DNA of 64,000 bases from Bacillus sp. 03113 (GTDB lineage Bacteria; Bacillota; Bacilli; Bacillales; Cytobacillaceae), in NCBI RefSeq assembly GCF_006546985.1, contig NZ_VATK01000012.1:110861-174860 (forward strand). Direction: 5' to 3'. This document shows positions 17,386-25,793 of the stretch, piece by piece. Under the pieces are notes generated by a model. The model was not told the origin of the DNA and did no database searches. It saw only the letters and a program-made list of their open reading frames with translations. A program made the position numbers and the translations under genes. Position 1 is the first letter of the stretch. Each line of letters starts with the position of its first letter.

Positions 17386-17450
17386 AAATGTAACCAATCG
17401 ATTGCTTTCATTATCTGGATACGATATAATGCAATCGAATGATTACATTT
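17386..17450 (+). promoter_or_regulatory. Promoter and paired operator of the MFS pump gene
   Basis: A sigma-A-like promoter TTGCTT (17402-17407), 17-bp spacer, TATAAT (17425-17430). It is enclosed by two inverted 20-bp arms: 17386-17405 (AAATGTAACCAATCGATTGC) and 17431-17450, whose reverse complement matches it at 18 of 20 positions. One arm covers the -35 box and the other lies just after the -10 box. This is a typical repressor arrangement. Related half-sites lie before the TetR gene at 19346. Confidence 0.75.
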
Positions 17451-17467
17451 TTGGAGGTTGATGGATT

Positions 17468-19168
17468 TTGGTAGGAAATAATCATAAGAGTTTTTGGACT
17501 ATTATTGCCGCAGGATTAGGTTATTTTATGGCTTTACTAGACACTACAATTGTAAATGTATCATTGCCAAAAATAACAGAGTATTATGGAACAACAATGG
17601 ATCAGATATCTTGGATAGTGGATGCCTATAATTTGACATTTGGAATTGTTCTTTTAACAGCTGTACGCTTAGCTGATCAATTTGGTCGAAAAAAATTATT
17701 TCAAATCGGGTTAGTCCTATTTACAGTTTCATCCTTACTATGTGGATTCTCACAAACGGTTGAGATTCTTATCGTTTTTCGAACCTTGCAAGGATTAGCT
17801 GCAGCGATCATTGTACCTGTAAGTGTACCAATGGTAATCGTGCAGATGTCTTCAGAAAAGGTAGGTAGCGTGACAGCATTATTTGGTTTAATGGCAGGTG
17901 TGGCAGCAGCTCTAGGACCGACATTAGGAGGAATACTATCAGAAAATTTTTCTTGGCAATGGATATTTTGGATTAATATTCCTATCGGTGTGTTAGCCAT
18001 TTTACTCGTTAAATCCATCATACGAGAATCCTATGACCCTACGGCATCAAAATCGATCGATTGGGGCGGAATCATCACCTTAAGTGTTTCTTTATTCTCT
18101 TTAATTTATGGTTTGTTACAAATTAAAGAATCTGGAGGGACTTCAACGATCGTGTTAATATGCTTTGGGAGTACGATTGTAGCAGGTATTCTGTTCATAT
18201 TCTTTGAAAAGAAAAGTCGTCAACCAATGCTCCCACTTTATTTATTTAAAAATTTGGCTTTTACAAGTGGGAATTTTGCGACTGTATTTTTAGGTATTGG
18301 GATGATGAGTGTTTATTTTCTTATGGCCTTTTACTTAACGACTGTGAATGAGATGAGTCAAATGCATGCTGGACTTGTATTGAGTTCAGCATCGATCGCA
18401 ACAATGCTAATCACACCGATCGCATCCAAAGCATACAAATGGGGAACGAAATGGTTAGGGGTCATTGGCTTTATCCTTTTCGGAATAGGTGCCTATCTAT
18501 TAGGGAATATACCGTTAGATTCTTCCATATGGGTTAGAGTCGGAAATTTAATGGTAGTTGGAATTGGATCTGGACTAATCTTCAGCCCATTATCCATTTC
18601 ACTAATTATGCAAGTACCAGTAGAAAAGGCAGGGATTTCCTCCGGTTTATTCCAAGCTAGTCGTGCAATCGGTACAGCAGTAGGAGTAGCGATTTTAGTC
18701 TTATTATTACAGCACACGATCCAAGACGAATGGAAATTAGCGAAACATGAGGTAATCGTAAAAATAGAAAAAAGTACATTAACGGAGGAAAGTAAGCAGC
18801 AAATGATTCATAAGATAAATGATATAAAAGATATCAGTCATCAGCAACCATCGAAGTCAATGTCTTTAAAGGACATCTTAGCAAGGATCGATAAGCAGGA
18901 AAAAAAGACTTTACAGACATCTCCTCAAGGAATGCACGATGAGATAAAAATGGGATTCTTTAATGATAAAAAAGAAATGAAACAATTATTTCCTAAACTA
19001 GAAGATACAATAAAAAATCATTTGTCTTCAGCTTTTAGTTCAGTATTTCATCTTGGCTCCATTTCCTTATTTATAGGAATGATTTTTGCTTATTTTAATG
19101 GAATTACTGCCAATGAAATGAAGCAGGAAATTAGTAAAAGAAATTTTAGCGTTGGTGTGGAACAATAG
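17468..19168 (+). CDS. MFS multidrug exporter, 14-TM DHA2 (EmrB/QacA) type
   Basis: A 566-residue drug:proton antiporter. Signatures include LDTTIVNVSLPKI in helix 1, the motif-A-like ADQFGRKKLFQIG, and GPTLGG in helix 5. The protein has about 14 membrane helices. There is an unusual charged soluble insertion at about residues 423-515 (rich in Lys and Glu) before the last helix. The TTG start is chosen because GGAGG lies 10 bp upstream; no other start is in frame. The paired operator upstream and the TetR gene downstream suggest repression by that regulator, with release by a drug. Confidence 0.9.
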   Translation: MVGNNHKSFWTIIAAGLGYFMALLDTTIVNVSLPKITEYYGTTMDQISWIVDAYNLTFGIVLLTAVRLADQFGRKKLFQIGLVLFTVSSLLCGFSQTVEILIVFRTLQGLAAAIIVPVSVPMVIVQMSSEKVGSVTALFGLMAGVAAALGPTLGGILSENFSWQWIFWINIPIGVLAILLVKSIIRESYDPTASKSIDWGGIITLSVSLFSLIYGLLQIKESGGTSTIVLICFGSTIVAGILFIFFEKKSRQPMLPLYLFKNLAFTSGNFATVFLGIGMMSVYFLMAFYLTTVNEMSQMHAGLVLSSASIATMLITPIASKAYKWGTKWLGVIGFILFGIGAYLLGNIPLDSSIWVRVGNLMVVGIGSGLIFSPLSISLIMQVPVEKAGISSGLFQASRAIGTAVGVAILVLLLQHTIQDEWKLAKHEVIVKIEKSTLTEESKQQMIHKINDIKDISHQQPSKSMSLKDILARIDKQEKKTLQTSPQGMHDEIKMGFFNDKKEMKQLFPKLEDTIKNHLSSAFSSVFHLGSISLFIGMIFAYFNGITANEMKQEISKRNFSVGVEQ

Positions 19169-19262
19169 TGTCAATGATTTTATAAAATGCTCATGTTTTG
19201 TAGATAGTACCATATATTGTAGAGTTCATTGATAATGGAGATGAGATCTGACCGATTTTATA

Positions 19263-19329
19263 GTTAAGGCAATCAGTTGCTTACACAGCCTTTATTTCGA
19301 TATAATGTGGTCAATTAGATGGTTATATT
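19263..19329 (+). promoter_or_regulatory. Promoter and operator half-sites of the TetR gene
   Basis: TTGCTT (19277-19282) and TATAAT (19301-19306) with an 18-bp spacer. To the right, 19309-19329 read in reverse gives AATATAACCATCTAATTGAC, which shares TAACCA and ATTG with the MFS operator arm. To the left, GTTAAGGCAATCAGTTGC (19263-19280) resembles the other arm. This suggests autoregulation. Confidence 0.55.
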
Positions 19330-19345
19330 GAAAGAGGGATTCTAG

Positions 19346-19948
19346 TTGGGCAAAAAGGAAACGCGAGAGAAGATATTACAAACAGCTTTACAATTATTTG
19401 GTGAAAAGGGATATGCAGGTACATCAACTCGAGAAATTGCAGAAGGGGCTGGTGTGAATCATTTAACTCTTTTTCGTCATTTTGGAAATAAAGAAAATTT
19501 ATTTAGAGAAAGTGTAATTATGCATAAAACTGATAGAGATTATTTTCCAAAAGTAGAAGGTCAGTTCTCAGGAGATATTGAGCATGATCTGAAAATTCTA
19601 GCTCATGCCTATTTTAAGGAGAATCTCCCTTTAAAAGAAGTAATTTGGATAAATATACGTGAAATGTATCAAAATCAGGATTTTGAAAAACTATTTTTTG
19701 AGTATCCGAATAATCTCTATCATCACCTTGAGAATTACTTAATAGAGCTACATGAGCAAGGGAAAATTCCTAAAGCCAATTTTAATAATATTGCCAATAT
19801 GTTTTACTCTACACTTAATTCGATCCTTATTTTTCAAATGACGCTTCCTTATATGAATCAACATATTAATCCGAATCTCGATGAATTAACCACGGAAATT
19901 GCTCACGTATATGCAATGGGATTGCTGCATCCACGAAAAGATTCATAG
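19346..19948 (+). CDS. TetR/AcrR-family repressor, likely of the MFS pump
   Basis: A 200-residue regulator. The N-terminal helix-turn-helix (about residues 8-55) reads KILQTALQLFGEKGYAGTST through VNHLTLFRHFGNKENLF, the standard TetR pattern. The C-terminal ligand domain is variable. It follows the MFS gene in the same direction and shares operator half-sites with it, so it probably represses both. The TTG start follows GAGGG. The inducing ligand is unknown. Confidence 0.88.
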   Translation: MGKKETREKILQTALQLFGEKGYAGTSTREIAEGAGVNHLTLFRHFGNKENLFRESVIMHKTDRDYFPKVEGQFSGDIEHDLKILAHAYFKENLPLKEVIWINIREMYQNQDFEKLFFEYPNNLYHHLENYLIELHEQGKIPKANFNNIANMFYSTLNSILIFQMTLPYMNQHINPNLDELTTEIAHVYAMGLLHPRKDS

Positions 19949-20030
19949 GTTTTGTGTGCTAGCCGTCATCTGACATACGTTAAAGGATTTTTTTTGAAAT
20001 GGCATTGGCAAAATAGGTGTTTCGTTTAGT

Positions 20031-20057
20031 ACATGCACACCTTCTTTCTCATATAGT
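20031..20057 (+). promoter_or_regulatory. Possible sigma-K promoter of the coat protein gene
   Basis: CATATAGT (20050-20057) fits the sigma-K -10 pattern CATANNNT, with an AC at 20031-20032 spaced 17 bp upstream. The pattern is short, so this is only a suggestion, but the gene product is a late spore coat protein. Confidence 0.35.
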
Positions 20058-20092
20058 ATAACTGTAGCAAATATAAGAAAGGAGGTAATTGT

Positions 20093-20518
20093 ATGTATTG
20101 TAGACCAAGACCTACACAAGTATTGCCAGCTGTTGTTCATCCTACTAAATGCTGTGTTCAGCACACTTATAAAAATGTCGTTCAGCCAAATATATATCCA
20201 ACACACACAACAAATGTTCAACACACAAATATTGTAAAACAAAATTATTTTCCACAAACTCAATCTTTTGTAGATCAAGTATCAACCCAAGAAGTGAATA
20301 TGGGTCCAGGCCCATTCCCAGGATATGGACCGGGGCCAGGAGTGGCAGGAGCTTCAATGCCAGGTTATGGTCCAGGACCAGGAGTGGCAGGAGCTTCAAT
20401 GCCAGGATATGGCCCAGGATCAGGAGTGGCAGGAGCTGCAACGCCAGGCTATAAACCAGGAACAGGAGTAGCAGGAGCTGCAACTCCAGGACCTAAGGGA
20501 TCTTATCGCTACCGTTAA
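20093..20518 (+). CDS. CotD-like spore coat protein with a glycine-proline repeat tail
   Basis: A 141-residue protein. The N-terminal part (1-60) is rich in Cys, His, Pro and Gln (MYCRPRPTQVLP, HPTKCCVQHTY), like CotD-type inner coat proteins. Residues 77-132 are four tandem 14-residue repeats of the form GYGPGPGVAGASMP (20321-20488 in the DNA), followed by a basic tail GSYRYR. AAAGGAGG precedes the ATG. Coat proteins of this kind are made in the mother cell and cross-linked onto the spore. The repeat tail is not part of B. subtilis CotD. Confidence 0.8.
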   Translation: MYCRPRPTQVLPAVVHPTKCCVQHTYKNVVQPNIYPTHTTNVQHTNIVKQNYFPQTQSFVDQVSTQEVNMGPGPFPGYGPGPGVAGASMPGYGPGPGVAGASMPGYGPGSGVAGAATPGYKPGTGVAGAATPGPKGSYRYR

Positions 20519-20584
20519 TGGAATTGATTAGCTTTATAAAGGCGAATATGGAGGGGCTGTCTCAATAGCCCATGTTAATAAAGG

Positions 20585-20625
20585 AACCCACGGTGAAAGT
20601 GAAATTTTCTCCGTGGGTTATTTTT
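20585..20625 (+). terminator. Terminator of the coat protein gene
   Basis: AACCCACGG (20585-20593) pairs with CCGTGGGTT (20611-20619), followed by ATTTTT. It lies 67 bp after the stop. Confidence 0.85.
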
Positions 20626-20652
20626 GCTTGGAATCGTTTTTTTACTTGCTTT

Positions 20653-21396
20653 TTACGAAAGTGACTGTCCATTATCAATGGTAAAGACTTGTCCTGTAAT
20701 CGAATCTTGAGTCATTTGAAACACAATGGCTTCTGCAATCTCATCAGGTGTCGAAATTCTTTTAAGTGGTACATTACCTGCAAGCTGATACATCTTTTCT
20801 TGATGATCTGCCCACCATCTTGTATTTACTGCCCCAGGAGAAATACTATTGACTCTGATGTCAGGAGCTAATGCAATAGCTAAAGATTTGGTCATCGTAT
20901 GAATGGCCGATTTTGTTGCAGCATATGGAATCGAAGAGCCTATGCCCGTAAGTCCTGCAATACTGCCCAAATTAATGATCACTCCAGATTGATGCTTCTT
21001 CATATAAGGGATAACAGCCTTAACACAATGGAACATTCCTTTCACATTTACGTTAAAAAGCGTATCCCATACTTCATCAGTAACAGATTCCAAGTCCTCC
21101 ATTGGTATTTGAGCAGTTATACTTGCATTATTTACTAAACCATCCACTATACCAAATGTTTGGACAGTTTGTACCACCATTTGATCCACTTCATTTTTTA
21201 TTGACACATCTGCTTTAATAGCTAGTGCTGTTCCTCCTTGTTGCGTAATTTCCTCAACTACTTGTAATGCTTCTTTATTTGAACGACTATAATTTAATAC
21301 GACCTTTGCTCCTGCATCTGCTAATTTTAATGCGGTTGCTTTTCCAATTCCAGTTCCGCCGCCTGTAATAATCACTACTTTATCCTTTAACTTCAT
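20653..21396 (-). CDS. SDR-family oxidoreductase (FabG-like)
   Basis: A 247-residue short-chain dehydrogenase. It has the cofactor motif TGGGTGIGKATA (about residues 12-23), NNASI near 89, and the catalytic YAATK near 153. The C-terminus ends GQVFTIDNGQSLS, as in classical SDRs. The substrate cannot be told. The ATG at 21396 follows AAAGGGAGAAG; the longer frame lacks a ribosome site. It is divergent from a LysR gene 119 bp away, a layout that usually means the LysR protein controls it. Confidence 0.85.
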   Translation of the reverse strand: MKLKDKVVIITGGGTGIGKATALKLADAGAKVVLNYSRSNKEALQVVEEITQQGGTALAIKADVSIKNEVDQMVVQTVQTFGIVDGLVNNASITAQIPMEDLESVTDEVWDTLFNVNVKGMFHCVKAVIPYMKKHQSGVIINLGSIAGLTGIGSSIPYAATKSAIHTMTKSLAIALAPDIRVNSISPGAVNTRWWADHQEKMYQLAGNVPLKRISTPDEIAEAIVFQMTQDSITGQVFTIDNGQSLS

Positions 21397-21479
21397 TATG
21401 ACTTCTCCCTTTACTTTATTTGACACATTTATTGTATCCTCTGTTTCTTAAGAGGTATAATACAGAATAATAAGGTAGA

Positions 21480-21496
21480 TATCATTTTAAATGATA
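21480..21496. promoter_or_regulatory. Palindromic LysR-type operator candidate
   Basis: TATCATTTTAAATGATA is a perfect 17-bp palindrome with 8-bp arms and contains a T-N11-A core. It lies between the divergent SDR and LysR genes, 20 bp before the LysR start. Confidence 0.5.
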
Positions 21497-21515
21497 CCAA
21501 AGGAGTAGAACATTA

Positions 21516-22358
21516 TTGGAAAGTCATGATTTATGGATTTTTAAACATGTAGCAGAACTCCAATCAATTTCCAAAGCTGCTGAAAGGTTGGGCTATGTAC
21601 AGCCTAATATCACGCAAAGGATTAAAGGATTAGAGGATGAACTCAGTGTCAAATTATTTACACGTAATAATAGAGGGGTAACCCTAACCGAACATGGGGA
21701 AATTCTATTGGAGTATACAAACCAAATTATCATGCTAATGGATGAAGTGAAAGCTAAGATTAGCCCTAATCAGGGGAAAGAAACTTTAACGATTGGTGCA
21801 AGTCAAACTATTTCAGCTGTTAAAGTTCCTCAACTTTTTTCCTCATTTTTAAAAACAAATAAAGATGTGAATGTAAAAATAAGAACAAATGATAACCGAA
21901 AACTGCAAGAAATGCTGTCTTATGGGGAACTCGATGGGATTTTTTTAAGCGGGTCGTATAATCCTGCAATATTTGAATCCGTTTATCATTATTTTGAATC
22001 CATGATCCTCATTTCTCCGATAACTATAAAAATGATGAAGATAAAGGATGCCACTTTACTTGTTAATAGTGATAAGAGTTGTGTTTATAGAAATACATTA
22101 ATAGACTTATGGAAGAAAAATATTTTTTATGAGCCTTCGATCATGGAATTTGATTCACTTGAATCAATTCTGCAGGCTGTTCAGGAGGGACTTGGAGTCA
22201 GTATACTTCCAAGCGATGTCATCCATAATCGAAAACAGATGAAAACAATGCATTTTCAAGAATTACAAGATAAAATAAAGATTGATTTTGTGATTAGACA
22301 TAGAAAACAGCAGCCACATCGTTTAAAAAAATTCATTCTCTTTTTGCATAATCAATGA
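21516..22358 (+). CDS. LysR-family transcriptional regulator
   Basis: A 280-residue regulator. The N-terminal winged helix (about residues 3-60) reads LWIFKHVAELQSISKAAERLGYVQPNITQRIKGLEDEL-like, the LysR pattern. The C-terminal effector domain starts near residue 87 (LTIGASQTISAVKVP). It is divergent from the SDR gene and probably activates or represses it. The TTG start is supported by an AAGGAG site; the first in-frame ATG lies far inside the helix-turn-helix. The effector is unknown. Confidence 0.85.
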   Translation: MESHDLWIFKHVAELQSISKAAERLGYVQPNITQRIKGLEDELSVKLFTRNNRGVTLTEHGEILLEYTNQIIMLMDEVKAKISPNQGKETLTIGASQTISAVKVPQLFSSFLKTNKDVNVKIRTNDNRKLQEMLSYGELDGIFLSGSYNPAIFESVYHYFESMILISPITIKMMKIKDATLLVNSDKSCVYRNTLIDLWKKNIFYEPSIMEFDSLESILQAVQEGLGVSILPSDVIHNRKQMKTMHFQELQDKIKIDFVIRHRKQQPHRLKKFILFLHNQ

Positions 22359-22500
22359 TAAATGAATTTTACCACAAAATATTTCCAGTTATCCATGAGT
22401 GTTTAAAGCGTAACGGTACAGAATTCATAGGAAGGAGCAAAGTATACTGTCTTTTATATTGTAAATTTTAACGGAGTATGATATATTTCGAATATAGAAA

Positions 22501-22527
22501 AATGACCAAAATACTAAATTGGTCATT
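22501..22527. promoter_or_regulatory. YhgD operator, site 1 (before yhgD)
   Basis: TGACCAA (22503-22509), 9 bp, TTGGTCA (22519-22525) form a perfect inverted repeat, extended to AATGACCAA/TTGGTCATT. It ends 22 bp before the yhgD start codon and has the same half-site and spacing as the site before yhgE. Confidence 0.75.
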
Positions 22528-22549
22528 TTGTTCAGGAGGCGTTCAGAAT

Positions 22550-23119
22550 ATGGCTGACCGAAAGCAGCAGATTATAGAAGCTGCAGCAAAGTCTTTTTCT
22601 CTATTTGGCTATAAAGCGACAACGATGGATCAAGTTGCAAAGCTAGCGAATGTCGGTAAAGGGACGATATACACTTTTTTTAATAACAAAGAAGAATTGT
22701 TTGCTGAAATCATTCACTCTGTCATACAAGAAATGAAGGTAGTTGCAGAGGAAGCTTTTCAAGCTAACTTGCCTTTTCATGAAAGAATTCATGCTGTATT
22801 ATTTCAAATACTTGAATTTCGTAAAAAGCATCAATTAATGATAAAGCTTTTTCAAGAGCAAAAAGAGATGGGTACTCCTGCTGTGCGGGAGGTACTCGAA
22901 CAAGTAGAGAATGTAATTTTGAATTATATGAAGGATAAAATTATTATAGCAGTTGAGAATGGCGAGGTTCGAAAATGCGATCCAGAATTAACAGCATTTG
23001 TTATGTTAAAGCTGTATACATCTCTTATTTTTGAGTGGGAAAAGAATCATCCTCCATTAACGAAGGAACAGATTGCTTCCTTGTTTGAGCAATATATCTT
23101 TATAGGGTTATCCACTTAG
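22550..23119 (+). CDS. yhgD: YhgD, TetR-family regulator
   Basis: A 189-residue TetR regulator matching B. subtilis YhgD in size and place. The helix-turn-helix region is at about residues 6-52, ending in NVGKGTIYTFFNNKEELFAEI. The ATG at 22550 follows CAGGAGGC. Operators with identical spacing lie before this gene and before yhgE, so it probably represses itself and the downstream YhgE gene. The ligand is unknown. Confidence 0.9.
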   Translation: MADRKQQIIEAAAKSFSLFGYKATTMDQVAKLANVGKGTIYTFFNNKEELFAEIIHSVIQEMKVVAEEAFQANLPFHERIHAVLFQILEFRKKHQLMIKLFQEQKEMGTPAVREVLEQVENVILNYMKDKIIIAVENGEVRKCDPELTAFVMLKLYTSLIFEWEKNHPPLTKEQIASLFEQYIFIGLST

Positions 23120-23144
23120 ATAGTCCTTCTTTTTTTAGATTAAA

Positions 23145-23167
23145 TGACCAAATGAACAAATTAGTCA
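23145..23167. promoter_or_regulatory. YhgD operator, site 2 (before yhgE)
   Basis: TGACCAA (23145-23151), 9 bp, TTAGTCA (23161-23167). It differs from site 1 by a single base in the right half and has the same 9-bp spacer. It ends 23 bp before the yhgE start. Confidence 0.7.
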
Positions 23168-23190
23168 ATTGTATAGAAAGGGTGTAAAAA

Positions 23191-25389
23191 GTGAAAAATC
23201 GTTTATTCATTTCGGAATTAAAAGCAATCTTCCACCATAAAATGCTGCTTATTTCGATTATTGCTATTTTATTTGTACCTATTTTATATAGCGGTATGTA
23301 TTTATGGGCTTTTTGGGACCCATACGGACATCTAGATAATTTACCCGTAGCGGTTGTAAACCAAGATATAGGGGCGGAGCTTGACGGACAAAAGCTAAAA
23401 CTCGGTGAAGATTTAGCTGCAAATTTAAAAAAGAGTGAGGAATTTCATTTCAGCTTTGTCGAAAAAGAATCAGGATACCGCGATTTAAAAAAACAAAATT
23501 ACTATCTTTTAATCGATATTCCTAAAAATTTTTCTGAAAATGCTACCACGTTAATGGATCAAAATCCTAAAAAATTAGATTTGGTTTATGTTACGAATCC
23601 TAGCTACAATTTCATCTCCTCTCAAATAGGAAAATCCGCCATTGAGAGAATTAAAGAGGAGGTAGCAAAAAATATTACAGAAACGTATGCTCAGTCTTTA
23701 TTTCAAAATATGGACGCGATGTCAAATGGACTGAAAACGGCCAGTGATGGTGCAGGACAATTAAACGATGGGGCAGCTAAACTAAAGGATGGGACGGTCA
23801 CACTTTACGACAAGCTATCTCTGATAGCGGAAAAATCGATTGAGTTTGATTCTGGAGTAGCGGCAGCAGGAAATGGAACAAAGCAGCTTGTCGAAGGCAC
23901 ACAATCATTAACAGAAGGGCTTGGACAACTTGAAGCTGGTCACAATAAGCTTTCTTCAGCATCTGAGCAGTTAAAAGCTGGTGATGAACAAATTAGCAAT
24001 GGCATTTCAAAGACAAAGGATGGACTTCAAGAAGTAAACGGAAAATTACCTGAGCTTATTCAAGGAACTGGGCAATTGCAAGCGGGGGCAACCAACCTAC
24101 ATAATTCTTTACAATCATGGCAGGATGGAGCAGCAAAGGCTTCTCAAGGAGCGAAGGAATTAAGTCAAGGGGCTGAAAACTTACAAACGCAATTGAATCA
24201 AATGATGCCAATGCTTGCTTCATTACCAGACGAGAACAAGCAGCAATTGATAGATGCCATGCAAAAAATCGTGGATGGAAGTATAGCATTAAGCACAAGT
24301 AATAATCAACTGGCAACTTCTGCAGGACAGCTTGCTGCAGGAGGAGGAACACTCTCTAGTCAGCTAGTCCAAGTGAACGAGGGCCAAAAGCAACTGCAAT
24401 ATGGATTAAATCAATTAGCAAATGGAAGTACAGAATTAGATAACGGAGTTAAGGCCCAGGTCTCAGGACAACAGCAATTTGTAGCAGGAATGTCTTCCTT
24501 TGACCAACAGTTTGCAAATGCGAAGGAAGGATCAGATCGTCTTTTATCAGGTGCGAGTGGTTTGCTTGGAGGGATGAATAAGATCACTGCTGGATCTGGG
24601 GCATTAAAAGAAGGAACAGATGAGCTTTCCAAAGGGGCAAAACAGCTTTCTGATGGGAATACAAATTTATGGAAGGGTGCGGATGAGTTAACAAGTAAGC
24701 TTCAGGAAGGGGCAAATGAAGCCTCTCAGGTTCATTCAACAAATAAAACCTATCAAATGATGGCTGAACCAGTTCAAGTGAAGAATCATAAGATAGCAGA
24801 TGTACCAAACTATGGAACGGGACTAGCACCTTATTTCTTGTCGCTTGGGCTCTTTGTAGGAGCATTAATGTTTTCAATCGTTTTTCCGTTTAAAGAACCG
24901 ATTGGACGTCCACAAAGTGGATTACAGTGGTTTATGAGTAAGTTTACGATATTAATAGGAGTAGGTACTCTGCAATCCTTAATTGCAACTTTTATTTTGC
25001 TTGTTTGTTTAGGGATTAAGGTACAAAGTGCTCCACTATTTATTTTATTTACCTTTATTACAAGCTTAACATTTATGGCTGTTATTCAATTTTTAGTGAC
25101 TTTATTTGATAATCCAGGTCGATTTATTGCGGTCATTATCTTAATTTTTCAGTTGACGACAAGTGCAGGAACATTCCCGCTTGAGCTAATTCCGAACTTT
25201 TTACAGAAGGTGCATGCGTTTTTGCCAATGACTTATTCTGTTTCAGGCTTAAGATCGGTTATTTCAAGTGGAGATATTGGCTTTATGTGGCATAACGCAG
25301 GGTTTTTGGGGATATATGCTGTGCTCTTTATAGGAGGTACCATTATTTATTTCCATTCTCTCTACAAGCGTAGATATTCAGAAGCTTAA
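23191..25389 (+). CDS. yhgE: YhgE/Pip-domain membrane protein
   Basis: A 732-residue protein of the YhgE/Pip family (related to the phage infection protein and to ABC-2-type exporters). There is one transmembrane helix at about residues 18-40, then a large extracellular region with many short repeats of the form L-x2-G-A-x2-L (about 180-510), likely a long coiled-coil or helical rod, then about five transmembrane helices (about 550-728). In other bacteria Pip acts as a phage receptor; the role in Bacillus is unknown. The GTG start follows AAAGGGTG. It is probably controlled by YhgD. Confidence 0.88.
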   Translation: MKNRLFISELKAIFHHKMLLISIIAILFVPILYSGMYLWAFWDPYGHLDNLPVAVVNQDIGAELDGQKLKLGEDLAANLKKSEEFHFSFVEKESGYRDLKKQNYYLLIDIPKNFSENATTLMDQNPKKLDLVYVTNPSYNFISSQIGKSAIERIKEEVAKNITETYAQSLFQNMDAMSNGLKTASDGAGQLNDGAAKLKDGTVTLYDKLSLIAEKSIEFDSGVAAAGNGTKQLVEGTQSLTEGLGQLEAGHNKLSSASEQLKAGDEQISNGISKTKDGLQEVNGKLPELIQGTGQLQAGATNLHNSLQSWQDGAAKASQGAKELSQGAENLQTQLNQMMPMLASLPDENKQQLIDAMQKIVDGSIALSTSNNQLATSAGQLAAGGGTLSSQLVQVNEGQKQLQYGLNQLANGSTELDNGVKAQVSGQQQFVAGMSSFDQQFANAKEGSDRLLSGASGLLGGMNKITAGSGALKEGTDELSKGAKQLSDGNTNLWKGADELTSKLQEGANEASQVHSTNKTYQMMAEPVQVKNHKIADVPNYGTGLAPYFLSLGLFVGALMFSIVFPFKEPIGRPQSGLQWFMSKFTILIGVGTLQSLIATFILLVCLGIKVQSAPLFILFTFITSLTFMAVIQFLVTLFDNPGRFIAVIILIFQLTTSAGTFPLELIPNFLQKVHAFLPMTYSVSGLRSVISSGDIGFMWHNAGFLGIYAVLFIGGTIIYFHSLYKRRYSEA

Positions 25390-25395
25390 AAAATG

Positions 25396-25473
25396 AAGCT
25401 GATCCATGATCATCATAGGTTGTTTAAACTTACCGTTAGGGACTCATGATGATTGTTTGATCAGCTTTTTTTA
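25396..25473 (+). terminator. Long terminator after yhgE
   Basis: AAGCTGATC (25396-25404) pairs with GATCAGCTT (25459-25467), with an inner ATGATCATCAT/ATGATGAT pairing. It is followed by TTTTTTAT. Confidence 0.8.
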
Positions 25474-25496
25474 TCAAATGATAGTCTTATAATTTG

Positions 25497-25631
25497 TTAG
25501 TCTAGTATGGTAACCTCCAAGCAGTTTTCGCATTTATTGCCGTAACATTCATGCTGCTCCTCTATCTCACAACCACATTCTGTACATCTTTTGCGGGGCA
25601 AATGACGAAAAAATTCTAATACTTTACGCAT
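25497..25631 (-). CDS. yhfH: YhfH, 44-aa cysteine-rich protein
   Basis: A 44-residue protein starting MRKVLEFFRHLPRK, with the cysteine pattern C-x2-C-x-C ... C-x5-C-x2-C (RCTECGCEIEE, CYGNKCENC), which looks like a small zinc ribbon. It matches the YhfH family in size and neighbourhood (next to yhfI). A good GGAGG site precedes the ATG. Function unknown. It is convergent with yhgE. Confidence 0.85.
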   Translation of the reverse strand: MRKVLEFFRHLPRKRCTECGCEIEEQHECYGNKCENCLEVTILD

Positions 25632-25793
25632 AATTTTTTTTCCTCCAATTTGTGGTGTTTCTTGTTAAGATAATTGTAATATAACAGATGGTATTATCCA
25701 ATAGTTGTTTTATGACAATTTTGTGAAAAGTGAAAAATACGGGAATCTATTATAGTATAAGTATTGATAGATTCGTTATAAATGGAGGGATTC

